Below are positions 34,914 to 45,900 of a stretch of DNA of 64,000 bases, piece by piece. The notes under the pieces are model-generated. The model ran no database searches, was not told the DNA's origin, and saw only the letters and a list, made by a program, of their open reading frames with translations. The translations under genes and the position numbers were made by a program. The DNA comes from Paludibacter sp. (GTDB lineage Bacteria; Bacteroidota; Bacteroidia; Bacteroidales; Paludibacteraceae), in NCBI RefSeq assembly GCF_009712605.1, contig NZ_WASO01000002.1, positions 1 through 64,000 of the forward strand, given 5' to 3'. Position 1 is the first letter of the stretch; each line of letters starts with the position of its first letter.

Positions 34914-35492
34914 TTAGTTAGCTACCTTGTCGAGGGTAGTTGCAATGCGTCCGAAAATTTCATCAATTGTGCCGGTACCTTTAATGTGAGTGTATTTGCC
35001 GGCTTCCTTGTAATAGTCCATTACAGGGGTAGTTTGGCTGTGATAAACTTCGAGACGGTTTTGAATTACTTCGAGGTTGTCGTCCGAGCGACCGGTTTCC
35101 TGTCCGCGTTTCAAAAGGCGGGTAATAAGTTCGTCTTTTTCAACGTCGAGTTCGAGCATGACAGAAACATCCTGATTGTTCTTTTTTAGCAGAACGTCGA
35201 GCGCTTCGGCCTGAGCAACCGTGCGGGGAAATCCATCAAAAATAACACCTTTGTGTCCGGCAGCAGTGTCGGTAAGTTTCTTGGCAAGCATATCAATAAT
35301 TACCTGATCTGGCAACAACTGACCTTTGGAAATGTAGCTGTGAGCCAGTTCTCCAAGCTCGGTTTTTGCTGCTATTTCGGCACGAAGCATATCGCCGGTC
35401 GAAATGTGAAGCAGGTTATACTTTTCTGTGATACGTTCGCTTTGGGTTCCTTTACCTGAGCCCGGAGCTCCAAAAATGATAATGTTAAGCAT
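34914..35492 (-). CDS. adk: Adenylate kinase, short-LID type
   Basis: 192 residues. GAPGSGKGTQSE at about 8-19 is the ATP loop; GFPRTVAQAEAL near 86-97 binds AMP; RLLKRGQETGRSDD near 126-139 is the LID region, which is the short form lacking the zinc-finger-like insertion, typical of this phylum. It interconverts ATP, AMP and ADP. The start codon ATG at 35492 is followed by LNIIIFGAPG, as expected. It lies between hpt (60 bp upstream) and alaS (24 bp downstream), all on the minus strand. Confidence 0.97.
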   Translation of the reverse strand: MLNIIIFGAPGSGKGTQSERITEKYNLLHISTGDMLRAEIAAKTELGELAHSYISKGQLLPDQVIIDMLAKKLTDTAAGHKGVIFDGFPRTVAQAEALDVLLKKNNQDVSVMLELDVEKDELITRLLKRGQETGRSDDNLEVIQNRLEVYHSQTTPVMDYYKEAGKYTHIKGTGTIDEIFGRIATTLDKVAN

Positions 35493-35552
35493 GATGTAAA
35501 TCCTTTTGCGCCTTCACCCTCGTGGAGACAGTTCATTAAAATTGGTTAGCTT

Positions 35553-36101
35553 TTAATGTGCTTTTTCAGGTATTAATGTATAGATTTCTTTAAGGTTACG
35601 GCCATAGCCGTCATAATCGAGGCCATACCCCACAATAAAATCGTTGGGTATTTCCATTGCTACATAATTTAGTTCAATATCGCATTGTAACGAATTCGGT
35701 TTCAGGAAGAAAGTAGCAACTTTGATATCGGCTGCCTTTTTTTCTTTCAACGAGTTGATGATTTTTTGCATCGTAAAGCCTGTGTCGACAATATCTTCAA
35801 CAATCACTACTGTGCGGCCTTCAACGCTTTCGTTCAGGCCGAAAATTTCTTTCACAACACCGGTCGTCGAAGTTCCCTGATATGACGACAATTTGATAAA
35901 CGTGATTTCGCTCGGAATGTTGACATTTTTCATCAAATCGGCAGCAAACATAAATGCACCGTTAAGTACAACAAGAAATAACGGGTCTTTGCCAGCCAAA
36001 TCCCAGTTGATACGTTCAGCAACATTCTTAACAGCTTCCTGAATTTTTTCTTCCGGGATTGATACCGAAAATACTTTATCTTTTATTTTTATAGTCTTCA
36101 T
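35553..36101 (-). CDS. hpt: Hypoxanthine phosphoribosyltransferase
   Basis: 182 residues. The PRPP-binding motif VVIVEDIVDTGFT lies at about 97-109, and FLVVLNGAFMFAADLM near 42-57 plus FIKLSSYQG near 69-77 complete the type I phosphoribosyltransferase pattern. The purine-binding IVGYGLDYDGYGRNL near 156-170 suits hypoxanthine-guanine enzymes. It salvages purine bases by joining them to PRPP. A -7 box (36168-36175) lies upstream. It is probably the first gene of an hpt-adk-alaS transcript. Confidence 0.94.
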   Translation of the reverse strand: MKTIKIKDKVFSVSIPEEKIQEAVKNVAERINWDLAGKDPLFLVVLNGAFMFAADLMKNVNIPSEITFIKLSSYQGTSTTGVVKEIFGLNESVEGRTVVIVEDIVDTGFTMQKIINSLKEKKAADIKVATFFLKPNSLQCDIELNYVAMEIPNDFIVGYGLDYDGYGRNLKEIYTLIPEKAH

Positions 36102-36167
36102 ACAGAGTTACTTTTGTAATATGTCACAATTGAAATAATTTTTTCATTCCGTGAAAAAATTAAGTCG

Positions 36168-36175
36168 CAAAATTA
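36168..36175 (-). promoter_or_regulatory. -7 promoter box for hpt-adk-alaS
   Basis: On the minus strand the sequence reads TAATTTTG, matching TAnnTTTG, about 67 bp before the hpt start codon. Confidence 0.45.
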
Positions 36176-36210
36176 CAAAAAAGAGACCGAAACACGGTAT
36201 AAATAAGGAA

Positions 36211-38217
36211 TTAATTGTCGTTAAGTCTCTTGATGATGTTATAAGCCTGATATATACCTAATTCGCCGGCTTTACTCAGGTCGATGTTCGCTTTTTTTGC
36301 ATCGTTGAGAAACAGATAAGCAAGACCTCTGTTGAAAAATGCTTCCGCAAAATCAGGTTGAGATTTTAGTGCTTCCGTATAAACATCAATGGCCGATTCA
36401 AAGTCTTTTTCCTGACAGTACAAATTACCAAGGTTGAAGCGGGCAAAGGCAAATTCCGGAGCCAGTTCTATCACTTTTTTGTAATCCTTCGCAACGGTTT
36501 CAAAGTCATGTTTATAGAGTTTTTCATCTTTAAACTCTGACTTGGCATCTTTGTTTTCGGGATTGTTTAGCTTAAAGTCTAATAATTTGTACAATATGTT
36601 GGCACGACAGAAATAGGCCATTGTAAAGTCAGGACGTAACTCAATGACCCTGGAGAAATCCTGCACTGCATTCGTGTAATCCTTGACCAGGGCATAGTTT
36701 ATACCACGAACAAAATAAGCGTCAGCATTTGGTTTTCTATTGATTTCGGCAGTCAGGTTGTCAATTGCCTGAAAATGCATTTGAATCATCTCCTGAGTGA
36801 GCGAAATTTCGTCATTCGTGATTTTCAACTTGGCATTCACCTTGTGCTGCTTGTTGTAATCATCTATAACAGAGAAATAATACCCCAGACGTTTCAGTTC
36901 GTTTTCTTTGCTGTAATAGCTTAAAACAAAGTTGGGTTCGTTCGAAATTTCTATGTTTACGTTCTGAATTGCACCCCTTAAGCCACCTTTTTTAGGAGCT
37001 TCGTCCGAAGGATTTCCTCCCCGTGCAAGTACATCGTTGAAGATGGAAGCCTTTGTTTCATTGCTCTTGGTGCTTTTTGCCATCTGAGCCTGAGTATTAG
37101 GTTCTTCTTCTTTTTTAACCTGATTTCTGGGCTTTTTCTTCTCAATTTCCTGTGCCGTCATTTGATCCAGATAAGCACCTTTTGCATCATGCTGGAGTTG
37201 TTTTACCTTGGCTCGTCCCCAAAAGGCGGGAGAAAATCCCGGATAGCGGGCAATGATTTTGTTGAAATCCTGTGTTGCCTGACGATAATCTCCAATTTCG
37301 GTATTCAGAAGAGCGCGTTGGTAAAGCGCTTCGTAATTTTCAGGTTCAGCCGCAATTACCTTGTTAAAGTCCGAAACGGCGTTGTTCAGGTCACCAACTT
37401 CCGAACGCAACATCCCCCGGTTGAGATGGGCAATAATGCTTTTGTCATCGAGTTCGATAGCTTTATCATAGTCGGCAAATGCCCCGCGATAATTTTTGTT
37501 CCAGTAGTTCAGCAATCCTCGGTTGATATAGTCTCCTGCATATTTCGATTTCAGGGCGATGGCTTTATCAAAATCATGCAAGGCTCCGGCATTGTCGTGT
37601 TGCATCATCTTCAAAGTAGCCAAAGCACTCCATCCGTTACATTTGGTACTGTCGGCTTTGATTGCATCTGTGAAGTACGTCATTGCTCCGATGGTGTCGT
37701 TTTTCTCCATCAGAATCTGGCCTTTGTCCATTAGTAGGTCGCTGTCTTTATTCTTTTTCATCAGTTGGTCTATGTCCTTGAGCGCAAGATCATATTTCTT
37801 TTGCAAATCGTAGACCCAAATACGCAATCGCAACAAATCGTCGTTCACCGGATTATAATCCAAGTACTTGTTGAGGTCCGATTCTGCGCCTTCGAGTTCT
37901 TTTAGCTTAATGCGCGAAAATCCTCTGGCATAATATGCTCCCGGAATAAAAGGGTTCAGAGCCAGTGCCGAAGAGCAGTCGGCTTCAGCTCCCGCAAAAT
38001 CTCCTAATTGAATCTTGGCAATACCTCTGTACAAATACGGATCCGGCAAATAAGGTTTTACGCTGATGATTTGGTTGAAATATTGGATGGCTAACACATA
38101 GTCTTCAAAGTAGAGGGCATTTTGAGCGATAGCCATGACCCTGTCAGTATTGAGTTGAGACCAGGAGGTTCCTACTGAAAACAGGATAAAGAGGAGTGAA
38201 ACAATCTTTTTTTTCAT
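36211..38217 (-). CDS. Exported tetratricopeptide-repeat protein
   Basis: 668 residues. A signal peptide (MKKKIVSLLFILFSVGTSWS) is followed by about ten TPR units in two blocks, residues about 25-350 and 490-655, seen as recurring A-x3-YF-x-N/D-x-A-I/L and R-G/A-x-x-K patterns (for example SLYRGIAKIQLGDFAGAEADC-like repeats and FNRGLAYLFLNDAKKA). A hydrophilic linker (about 355-490, rich in K, E, N and T) separates them and holds no known domain. Such proteins serve as periplasmic scaffolds. It stands between hpt and the PBP1A gene, transcribed in the same direction, but gaps of more than 100 bp suggest its own promoter. Confidence 0.88.
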   Translation of the reverse strand: MKKKIVSLLFILFSVGTSWSQLNTDRVMAIAQNALYFEDYVLAIQYFNQIISVKPYLPDPYLYRGIAKIQLGDFAGAEADCSSALALNPFIPGAYYARGFSRIKLKELEGAESDLNKYLDYNPVNDDLLRLRIWVYDLQKKYDLALKDIDQLMKKNKDSDLLMDKGQILMEKNDTIGAMTYFTDAIKADSTKCNGWSALATLKMMQHDNAGALHDFDKAIALKSKYAGDYINRGLLNYWNKNYRGAFADYDKAIELDDKSIIAHLNRGMLRSEVGDLNNAVSDFNKVIAAEPENYEALYQRALLNTEIGDYRQATQDFNKIIARYPGFSPAFWGRAKVKQLQHDAKGAYLDQMTAQEIEKKKPRNQVKKEEEPNTQAQMAKSTKSNETKASIFNDVLARGGNPSDEAPKKGGLRGAIQNVNIEISNEPNFVLSYYSKENELKRLGYYFSVIDDYNKQHKVNAKLKITNDEISLTQEMIQMHFQAIDNLTAEINRKPNADAYFVRGINYALVKDYTNAVQDFSRVIELRPDFTMAYFCRANILYKLLDFKLNNPENKDAKSEFKDEKLYKHDFETVAKDYKKVIELAPEFAFARFNLGNLYCQEKDFESAIDVYTEALKSQPDFAEAFFNRGLAYLFLNDAKKANIDLSKAGELGIYQAYNIIKRLNDN

Positions 38218-38285
38218 ACAGGTTTTCTAAATGTTCTTTAATTCTCCAAGGTGTGGTTTTGGAATTGACTTTATACCTATAAAAA

Positions 38286-38330
38286 GAGTGCAATCACGCC
38301 AAAGTGAGAATTCTCACTTCAGCATGATTG
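38286..38330 (-). terminator. Hairpin terminator after the PBP1A gene
   Basis: An 18-bp perfect palindrome AAGTGAGAA/TTCTCACTT (38301-38318) sits inside a longer stem with outer CAATCA and TGATTG arms. On the minus strand it is followed by CACTCTTTTTATAG. It lies 26 bp after the PBP gene. Confidence 0.65.
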
Positions 38331-38355
38331 ACTTATATCTGCTGTGCATTTTCTG

Positions 38356-40698
38356 CTAGAATTGTTCCACAGCTGTAGAAGAAGGTTCTTCAGGAGGTGC
38401 TTGTCCTCCGCATCCTTCATCCGGATTATATGTTGGTGGAACTTTGAAGGTTTCCGTTTCTGAATATCCCAGCGTCGGGTCTCCATAAACTTTCCGCATA
38501 AATATTGCCCAAATCGGTAATGCCATGCTGGCACCCTGTCCGTCGCTTGTATAATCGAAGTGGACGGCCCGGTCTTCTCCACCTACCCAGGCACCGGCTA
38601 CAAGGCTGGGCGAGAATCCTATAAACCAACCATCCGAGTTGTTTTGGGTTGTCCCGGTTTTACCTCCCAGCTGTCCGCTGAAACGATAATTGTATCTTAA
38701 TCGTCCCGCAGTTCCATTATCAACAACACCACGAAGCAATGTCAACATTTTATATGAGGTTTGCTCGCTCAGGATTTCATTCATTCTTGGTTCAAAAGAA
38801 GCAACAACAGCCCCGTTGTTGTCTTCTATGCGGGTCACATACATCGGGTCAACGCGAACTCCTTTGTTAGGGAATGCCGTGTAAGCATCCACCATTTCCT
38901 GTAAAGAAACTTCAGCAGGACCGACGCAGAGCGACCATACCGGCGGAATATATCCCCGTATACCAAACGAGCGCATCATTTTTACCATTGCCATTGGTGT
39001 GAAATTGCTCATCAGACGGGCAGTGATGTAGTTGTTAGACTGTGAAAGTCCCCATTTCAAGGAAACCATTTCGCCAACTCGGCTCTGGCTGCCGTTTCTT
39101 GGCGTCCAGCTTTCGCCGTTGCCCAGATTTAAGGTGATCGGAGCACACAGTATTTGGCTGCACGGCCAGAAACCTTCTTCCATAGCTAACGAATAGAGGA
39201 ATGGTTTGATGGTAGAACCTACCTGACGGCGTCCCATGGTGGCCATATCATACTGGAACATGTTGAAATCAGGACCTCCTACATATGCTTTTACGTGGCC
39301 ATTGTTCGGATCCATACACATAAAACCACATCGCAAGAAATATTTCAGATAACGGATAGAGTCCATTGGAGACATTACCGTGTCTATCTGACCTCTGTAC
39401 GAGAATACCTGCATAGAAACTTTCGTATTGAAAGCTTTTTTGATATCGGCCGGGCTTGCACCTGCACGCTTCATATTGCGATACCGGTCGGATAATTTCA
39501 TTGACCGGTTCATTATATCGTCAATATCCTGTTCGCGTAAAGTGCGGGAGAATGGAGCGTAACTTCTGCCTTTCTTTTCTTTGAAGAATTTGTCCTGAAG
39601 TGATGTTATTTGTTCATGTACAGCTTCTTCAGCATATTTTTGCATCCTTGAATCTATGGTCGTGTAAATCTTCAGCCCGTCAGTATAAAGATTGTATGGA
39701 GAACCATCCGACTTGTGATTTTTATTGCAGAATCCGTATAGAGGATTGGTAGCCCAGGCAATAGAGTCATCCACATATTGCTGTTTCTGCCATGATGCGT
39801 AATCTGCTTTTTCGGGTTTGTCGGCAGTCAGAATTCTTCTCAGGTATTCGCGGAAATAGGGGGCAGCACCAATCTTATGGTCCACGCGCTGGTATTTAAG
39901 TGTAAGCGGTAATTTGCTTAACGAATCTACCTGAGCGTGAGACAGCATGTTGGCTTTTTCCATTTGTTGGAATACAGTGTTGCGTCGTCCGCGCGTTCTT
40001 TCATTGAAACGTAGAGGATTATAATAAGCCGGGTTTTTACACATTCCAATAAGAGTTGCAGCCTGTTCAATAGTCAGTTTATCCGGTGTCGTGCTAAAGT
40101 AAACCTGAGCTGCAGTACGTATTCCAACGGCATTGTTGAGGAAGTCGAACTGGTTCAGGTACATGTTGATGATCTCCTCTTTTGTGTACAGTCGCTCCAG
40201 CTTGACAGCAATCACCCATTCGTTGGGCTTTTGCAATAAACGGGTTATGAAATTGGGTGCATGAGGAGAATACAGCTGTTTGGCTAATTGTTGTGTCAGT
40301 GTACTGGCACCACCGGCACTCTTGATTTGAAAAATACCGCGAAGAACCAGAGACCGAGCCAAAGCCCAACCGTCGATGCCGGAGTGATCGTAAAACCTTG
40401 AATCTTCGGTAGCTACCAATGCATTAATCAGGTTTGGCGAAAGATTCTGGTAGATTTCGCTCATTCTGTTGCCCGAGCTCAAGGAGAAACTTCCCAACAG
40501 CTTCATGTCGGACGAATAAATCTCAGAAGCGTAACGGTTGCGGGGGTTTTGCAATTCGCTGATTGGAGGCAAATAGCCAATCCATCCGAAAGATATGGCA
40601 ATAAACAGCAGTACAACAGCCAATAAAAAACCTGTAAAACTTAGCCAAAACCATTTCAGCATTTTTCGGGCTTGTGGCGTTATTTCTTTCTTGGTCAT
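38356..40698 (-). CDS. Class A penicillin-binding protein 1A
   Basis: 780 residues. A transmembrane helix lies near 17-38. The glycosyltransferase 51 domain carries the catalytic glutamate in VATEDSRFYDHSGIDG (about 92-107) and STLTQQLAKQLY (about 134-145). The transpeptidase domain has all three motifs: serine nucleophile STIKPF (SxxK, about 487), SQSNN (SxN, about 544) and GGKTGTT (KTG, about 676). It polymerises and cross-links peptidoglycan at the inner membrane. The C-terminal tail is short and rich in P and E. The stop codon is just upstream of a hairpin terminator. Confidence 0.95.
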   Translation of the reverse strand: MTKKEITPQARKMLKWFWLSFTGFLLAVVLLFIAISFGWIGYLPPISELQNPRNRYASEIYSSDMKLLGSFSLSSGNRMSEIYQNLSPNLINALVATEDSRFYDHSGIDGWALARSLVLRGIFQIKSAGGASTLTQQLAKQLYSPHAPNFITRLLQKPNEWVIAVKLERLYTKEEIINMYLNQFDFLNNAVGIRTAAQVYFSTTPDKLTIEQAATLIGMCKNPAYYNPLRFNERTRGRRNTVFQQMEKANMLSHAQVDSLSKLPLTLKYQRVDHKIGAAPYFREYLRRILTADKPEKADYASWQKQQYVDDSIAWATNPLYGFCNKNHKSDGSPYNLYTDGLKIYTTIDSRMQKYAEEAVHEQITSLQDKFFKEKKGRSYAPFSRTLREQDIDDIMNRSMKLSDRYRNMKRAGASPADIKKAFNTKVSMQVFSYRGQIDTVMSPMDSIRYLKYFLRCGFMCMDPNNGHVKAYVGGPDFNMFQYDMATMGRRQVGSTIKPFLYSLAMEEGFWPCSQILCAPITLNLGNGESWTPRNGSQSRVGEMVSLKWGLSQSNNYITARLMSNFTPMAMVKMMRSFGIRGYIPPVWSLCVGPAEVSLQEMVDAYTAFPNKGVRVDPMYVTRIEDNNGAVVASFEPRMNEILSEQTSYKMLTLLRGVVDNGTAGRLRYNYRFSGQLGGKTGTTQNNSDGWFIGFSPSLVAGAWVGGEDRAVHFDYTSDGQGASMALPIWAIFMRKVYGDPTLGYSETETFKVPPTYNPDEGCGGQAPPEEPSSTAVEQF

Positions 40699-40768
40699 AT
40701 TATCTATTATTTTTCAAGTTCAAAGCTTTCGGTTTAATAACCTTTCAACCTTCAAATTCTATCTATTT

Positions 40769-42556
40769 TTAATCCAGTTTGAGCACCGCTAAGAATGCTT
40801 TCTGTGGTACTTCTACCGAACCGATTTGTTTCATCTTTTTCTTCCCCTTCTTCTGCTTTTCGAGCAATTTACGCTTACGGGAAATATCACCACCATAACA
40901 CTTGGCCGTTACATCCTTACGAACGGCTTTAATGGTTTCGCGGGCAATGATTTTAGCTCCGATGGCAGCCTGAATGGCAATGTCAAATTGCTGACGCGGG
41001 ATAAGCTCTTTCAGTTTTTCGCACATCCGGCGCCCCAAGGTATACGCATTATCAACATGCGTAAGAGAAGATAAGGCATCCACAGGCTCTCCATTCAGCA
41101 ATATATCCAGTTTCGCCAGTTTTGACTCGCGAAAATCGTGCATATGGTAGTCGAATGATGCATAACCTTTAGAGATACTTTTCAGTTTGTCGTAAAAGTC
41201 AAACACAATTTCTCCCAGTGGAATATCGTAAATCAGTTCTACTCTGTTGGATGAAATGTAATCCTGTTTGATCAGAATTCCCCGTTTGCCAAGGCAAAGG
41301 GTCATGATTGCACCAAGAAAATTGGTCTGAGTAATAACAGAAGCTCTGATATAAGGTTCTTCGATATGATCGATAAGAGTAATGTCGGGTAACCCGGAAG
41401 GATTGTGTACCTCAATCATATCGCCTTTCTTGGTGAACACGCGGTAACTTACGTTCGGAACCGTCGTAATAACGTTCATATCGAACTCGCGGTCAAGTCG
41501 TTCCTGTATAATCTCCATGTGGAGCAGTCCCAGGAAGCCGCAGCGAAATCCGAATCCGAGCGCGATGGAAGATTCCGGTTCGAAGGTTAGCGAAGCGTCG
41601 TTAAGCTGAAGTTTTTCAATGGACGAACGAAGATCTTCAAAATCTTCGGTTTCAATCGGATAAACTCCGGCAAATACCATTGGTTTTACTTCTTCAAAAC
41701 CGGCAATGGCTTTTTCGCAGGGACGTTTCACATGGGTAATAGTATCACCTACTTTTACTTCTTTAGAGGTCTTGATGCCCGAAATGATATATCCAACATC
41801 ACCGGCACTCAATGAAGTGCGTGGCGACATGTCCAGTTTGAGTACGCCAATTTCATCCGCTTCGTATTCTTTCTGGGTAGCAACAAATTTAACGAGATCG
41901 CCTTTGTTTATAGTTCCGTTGATGATTTTATAGTAAGCAATAATTCCGCGGAACGAATTGAAAACCGAGTCAAAAATAAGGCATTGAAGAGGAGCTTCAG
42001 GATCTCCGACCGGCGGTTTTATCCTTGTAATGATGGCTTCCAGAATTTCATCAACACCAAGTCCTGTTTTGCCGCTAGCGCGAATAACTTCTTCCCGTTT
42101 GCATCCCAGCAATTCAACAATCTGGTCTTCCACTTCTTCGGGCATGGCGCTGTCCATATCCATTTTGTTCATCACCGGAATAATTTCCAGGTCATGTTCA
42201 ATAGCCATGTAAAGGTTAGAAATGGTTTGTGCCTGAATGCCCTGTGTGGCATCTACAATCAACAGAGCGCCTTCGCAGGCAGCTATGGAACGGGAAACTT
42301 CGTAAGAGAAGTCTACGTGACCCGGAGTGTCAATCAGATTGAGAATATAGTTTTCGCCATTATGCAGATATTCCATCTGAATGGCATGGCTTTTAATGGT
42401 TATACCTCGTTCACGCTCCAGGTCCATGTTGTCGAGCACCTGAGCCTGCAAATCTTTTTGAGAAATGGTATTGGTAACTTCCAGCAGACGATCAGCCAGA
42501 GTACTTTTGCCATGATCGATGTGGGCAATAATGCAAAAATTTCGTATATGCTTCAT
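40769..42556 (-). CDS. lepA: Elongation factor 4 (LepA) GTPase
   Basis: 595 residues, the standard length. The GTPase G-motifs are [15 protein letters not shown] (about 10-24), DTPGHVDF (about 77-84) and NKMD (about 131-134). Domains II, III and V follow, and the LepA-specific C-terminal domain contains [34 protein letters not shown]-type sequence (about 542-575), the universal family fingerprint. LepA acts on ribosomes, promoting back-translocation or assisting 30S assembly. It is transcribed in the same direction as the PBP1A gene, 70 bp upstream of it. Confidence 0.97.
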   Translation of the reverse strand: MKHIRNFCIIAHIDHGKSTLADRLLEVTNTISQKDLQAQVLDNMDLERERGITIKSHAIQMEYLHNGENYILNLIDTPGHVDFSYEVSRSIAACEGALLIVDATQGIQAQTISNLYMAIEHDLEIIPVMNKMDMDSAMPEEVEDQIVELLGCKREEVIRASGKTGLGVDEILEAIITRIKPPVGDPEAPLQCLIFDSVFNSFRGIIAYYKIINGTINKGDLVKFVATQKEYEADEIGVLKLDMSPRTSLSAGDVGYIISGIKTSKEVKVGDTITHVKRPCEKAIAGFEEVKPMVFAGVYPIETEDFEDLRSSIEKLQLNDASLTFEPESSIALGFGFRCGFLGLLHMEIIQERLDREFDMNVITTVPNVSYRVFTKKGDMIEVHNPSGLPDITLIDHIEEPYIRASVITQTNFLGAIMTLCLGKRGILIKQDYISSNRVELIYDIPLGEIVFDFYDKLKSISKGYASFDYHMHDFRESKLAKLDILLNGEPVDALSSLTHVDNAYTLGRRMCEKLKELIPRQQFDIAIQAAIGAKIIARETIKAVRKDVTAKCYGGDISRKRKLLEKQKKGKKKMKQIGSVEVPQKAFLAVLKLD

Positions 42557-42992
42557 TCAAAAGGGTTTGTCTTTCTTCGAGTGTGAAGTGGATTTAGAAG
42601 CAAAAGTAAAAATAATATCTGTCGTGAGCAATAGCTGGTTTGGCAATTTTAAAACAGGCATTAATCCGGCTGAAAGTAGGGTTATTCTTCATCAAATTGT
42701 AATGATTTTTTAGATTTACTGACGTACTTTTGCAGTCCGAATAAAGCTACTATATGTAAAGAATTAACATTTAGTTGTTAGCTGTTGTTGAAAACTTCTA
42801 TAGAAAAATGTGTGTAAATTGAATAATTATAAATATTTTTGTAGCGTTCAATTTGTTATCTTCTTGCTAATGAACATTTTTGCATTTTCGGCAAATTGTG
42901 TTTATTACAAATCCTTTCCTTAAAAAATAATACTAGACAAAATCAGCCTTTATACTGGAAATTATTTAAACGTCCAATTTAATTTTATTTTT
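42557..42992. other. 436-bp divergent intergenic region, promoter and long leader
   Basis: Lies between lepA (minus) and the TonB receptor (plus). A -7-like box TACTTTTG at 42725-42732 on the plus strand would leave a leader of about 255 bases before the receptor ATG. The leader is AT-rich and I see no strong hairpin or known riboswitch in it. No coding frame is convincing. Confidence 0.5.
42725..42732 (+). promoter_or_regulatory. -7 promoter box, probably for the TonB receptor
   Basis: TACTTTTG followed by CAG matches TAnnTTTG. It is far from the ATG at 42993, so it would imply a long leader. Confidence 0.4.
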
Positions 42993-45900
42993 ATGAAAAA
43001 AACAGGTAAACGATTAGTGCTAATGGCGTTGGGGTGCATCATGGCTTTATCGGCTATGGCGCAGGTTACAACAGCGAGTATTAACGGTCGTGTTGGTGAT
43101 GATAAAGAGGCTATAATCGGAGCTACGGTTCAGGCTATTCACCAACCTTCTGGTACGTCGTATGGTGCAATTACAAATGAAAAAGGGAGATATTCCATTC
43201 AGGGTATGCGTGTGGGTGGTCCATACAAAATTATCATTTCTTATGTGGGATATAACAAGGTGATCTATAATGATATTTACCTTGAATTGGGAGATGCTTT
43301 TGTCGTGAACGCCCAATTAAAAGAATCTTCGCAAACTCTTAACGAGGTTGTTGTTACAGCATCAGGGGCAAATCGATTGAGAACTGGGGCTGGACAAAAT
43401 TTTTCGGCAGAGAAGATCCAAAATGTTCCAACTGTAGATAGAAGTATATATGATATTGTGAAAAATATGCCGATGGTTCAAACAAATAAAATTGGCGGTA
43501 TATCTTTTGCAGGAACCAATAATCGTTACAATAGTTTCCAAATTGATGGTACTGTAAGTAATGACGTATTTGGATTGTCTTCGTCAGGAACGAATGGTGG
43601 CCAAACTGGCAGCAATCCGATATCTCTTGATGCAATACAAGAAATTCAGGTTGTGGTAGCTCCATATGATGTACGTCAAAGCGGATTTACAGGCGGTGGA
43701 ATCAATGCTATTACCAAACAGGGAACTAATGAATTCCATGGTTCGGCTTATAGTTACTACTTCAATCAAAATCTATACGGACGCTATAGTGCTCCCAATA
43801 ATTATGCGGATCAAAAGCTTATTAAGCAACATGCTACAACATTGGGAGCATCATTGGGTGGCCCGATTATTAAAGACAAATTGTTCTTTTTTGCCAATAT
43901 TGAAAATTACGATCAATCATATCCTTCTACTTATTATCCTGGTTATGCTACACCAGGTATTTCAGCCGCAACAGCGAAAACTATCTTGGATCGTTATACC
44001 TCGGTTACCGGCTTAAATGATAGCTATGGATCTCGTGATGTTGCACAGAAATCTCTGGGCCTCTTGGCGCGTATAGACTGGAACATTGATAAGAATAATA
44101 AGTTTGCTTTCCGCTATCAACACAGTAATTCGTCAAAGGACAGCTACAGCAATAGCAGTAGTTCTTACACATTTGCTAATAGTAGTTACGTAATGAAAGA
44201 CAACACAAACTCATTTGTGGCAGAATTGAACTCACGTCTCAGTAATTCTCTTTCAAATGAATTCCGTGGATCATTGACTTCAGTACGTGATAAGCGGGAA
44301 GTTCCTTATCAGGGACCAACCATTTACATGGGTAGCGATGCAAGCAATGATAATGTATCTATAAATTTAGGGACTGAGTATTCATCTGGAGCAAACAGTC
44401 TGAACACAAATGTGTATACTGTTGAAGACAATCTGTCATGGTCAAAAGGAGCTCATACATTCACATTTGGTACGCATAACGAAATATTCCATTTTGAGAA
44501 TTTATTTGTGCAGTACAATAATGGAGAGTGGTATTACTCGTCTATGACGAATTATTTGGCTGATCATGCTTCCACATTTTATTATAAGTACACGGATCCG
44601 TTAGGATTTGTGCCTAAGTTTAATGGTGGTCAGTTCGGATTTTATGCTCAGGATAAATGGACTGCAACGAGAAATTTGACTTTAGAATACGGACTTCGTG
44701 TTGATATTCCTAAAGTTTTTGATAATCCATCGACAAACTCAACTTTCAATGCTTTTGCTCAAGCCAACAATCTTGATGCCTCAGTAGGTACTGTTCCATC
44801 AGCTAAAGCAATGTTGTCGCCCCGTTTGGGTTTCCGTTGGTATCTTAACAATGATCATAGCACTTTATTACGCGGCGGTACTGGTCTGTTTACAGGTAGA
44901 GTGCCGTTTGTATGGCTGTCGAATGTATTTACAAATGATGGCGTTGAACAAAAAGGGACGACTATAAATTCTGTTACTAAAAATGGTGTAACAACATGGG
45001 CTCCATCATTTTCTCAATATTATAACAACCCAAGTGGAGCTGCTGCGAGCGGAGCTCAGGTATCCCCTGATATTTGCACGGTAAGCAAAAAATTCAAATT
45101 CCCGCAGGTATTCCGTACGAACCTCGCTTTAGAGCAAAAATTGCCTTATGATATCAAAATGACTTTGGAGGGTTTGTTCTCTAAAACATTAAATGATGCT
45201 TATTTCAAAAATTTGGCATTAACTCAGAATGGAAAAATTTACGCTGTTACTGGTGTTGAAGCTTCTGCAGCTCCCTATTATACTGTGAATAAAAGCTACG
45301 CATCTATTATCGATTTGGAAAACACCAATAAGGGTTATACCTATTCATTGTCGGCCATGTTGGAGAAAAAATTTGACTTTGGGTTGAATGCAATGGCTTC
45401 TTATACCTTTGGACATTCAAAATCGGTTTATGATGGAACTTCTTCTGTGGCTTTTTCAAACTGGAAATATAATTATGCTTACGATTCAAATAATCCTGCT
45501 TTGTCGTACTCATCTTTCGATATCCCGAATCGTATCGTAGCATCAGTAGGTTATACTACTCCTAAATATATCAATGGATTATTGAGTACTGATTTATCAG
45601 TGACATATACGGGATCAAATGGAATGCGCTATAGCTTGACAATGAATGAGAGTGCAGATTACAATGGCGATGGATATAAAGGGAATACATTGCTTTATAT
45701 TCCAACAGTCGCAGAGGTACAACAAATGAACTTTATCGATAATGTTAATTCAAAAACAGGAGTTGTCATTATGAGTGCTGCTGATAGCCGTGCAAATTTT
45801 GAAAACTGGATTCAAGGAAATTCATATGCCAAGAATCACAGAGGACAATATGCAGAACGCAACTCTTGCCAAGCTCCATGGGAAAATCATTTTGACTTGC

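Noticed and set aside
34344-35189. Long plus-strand frame crossing alaS and adk
   Set aside because: It spans two well-supported minus-strand genes and their gap, which a real gene would not do; no recognisable domain.
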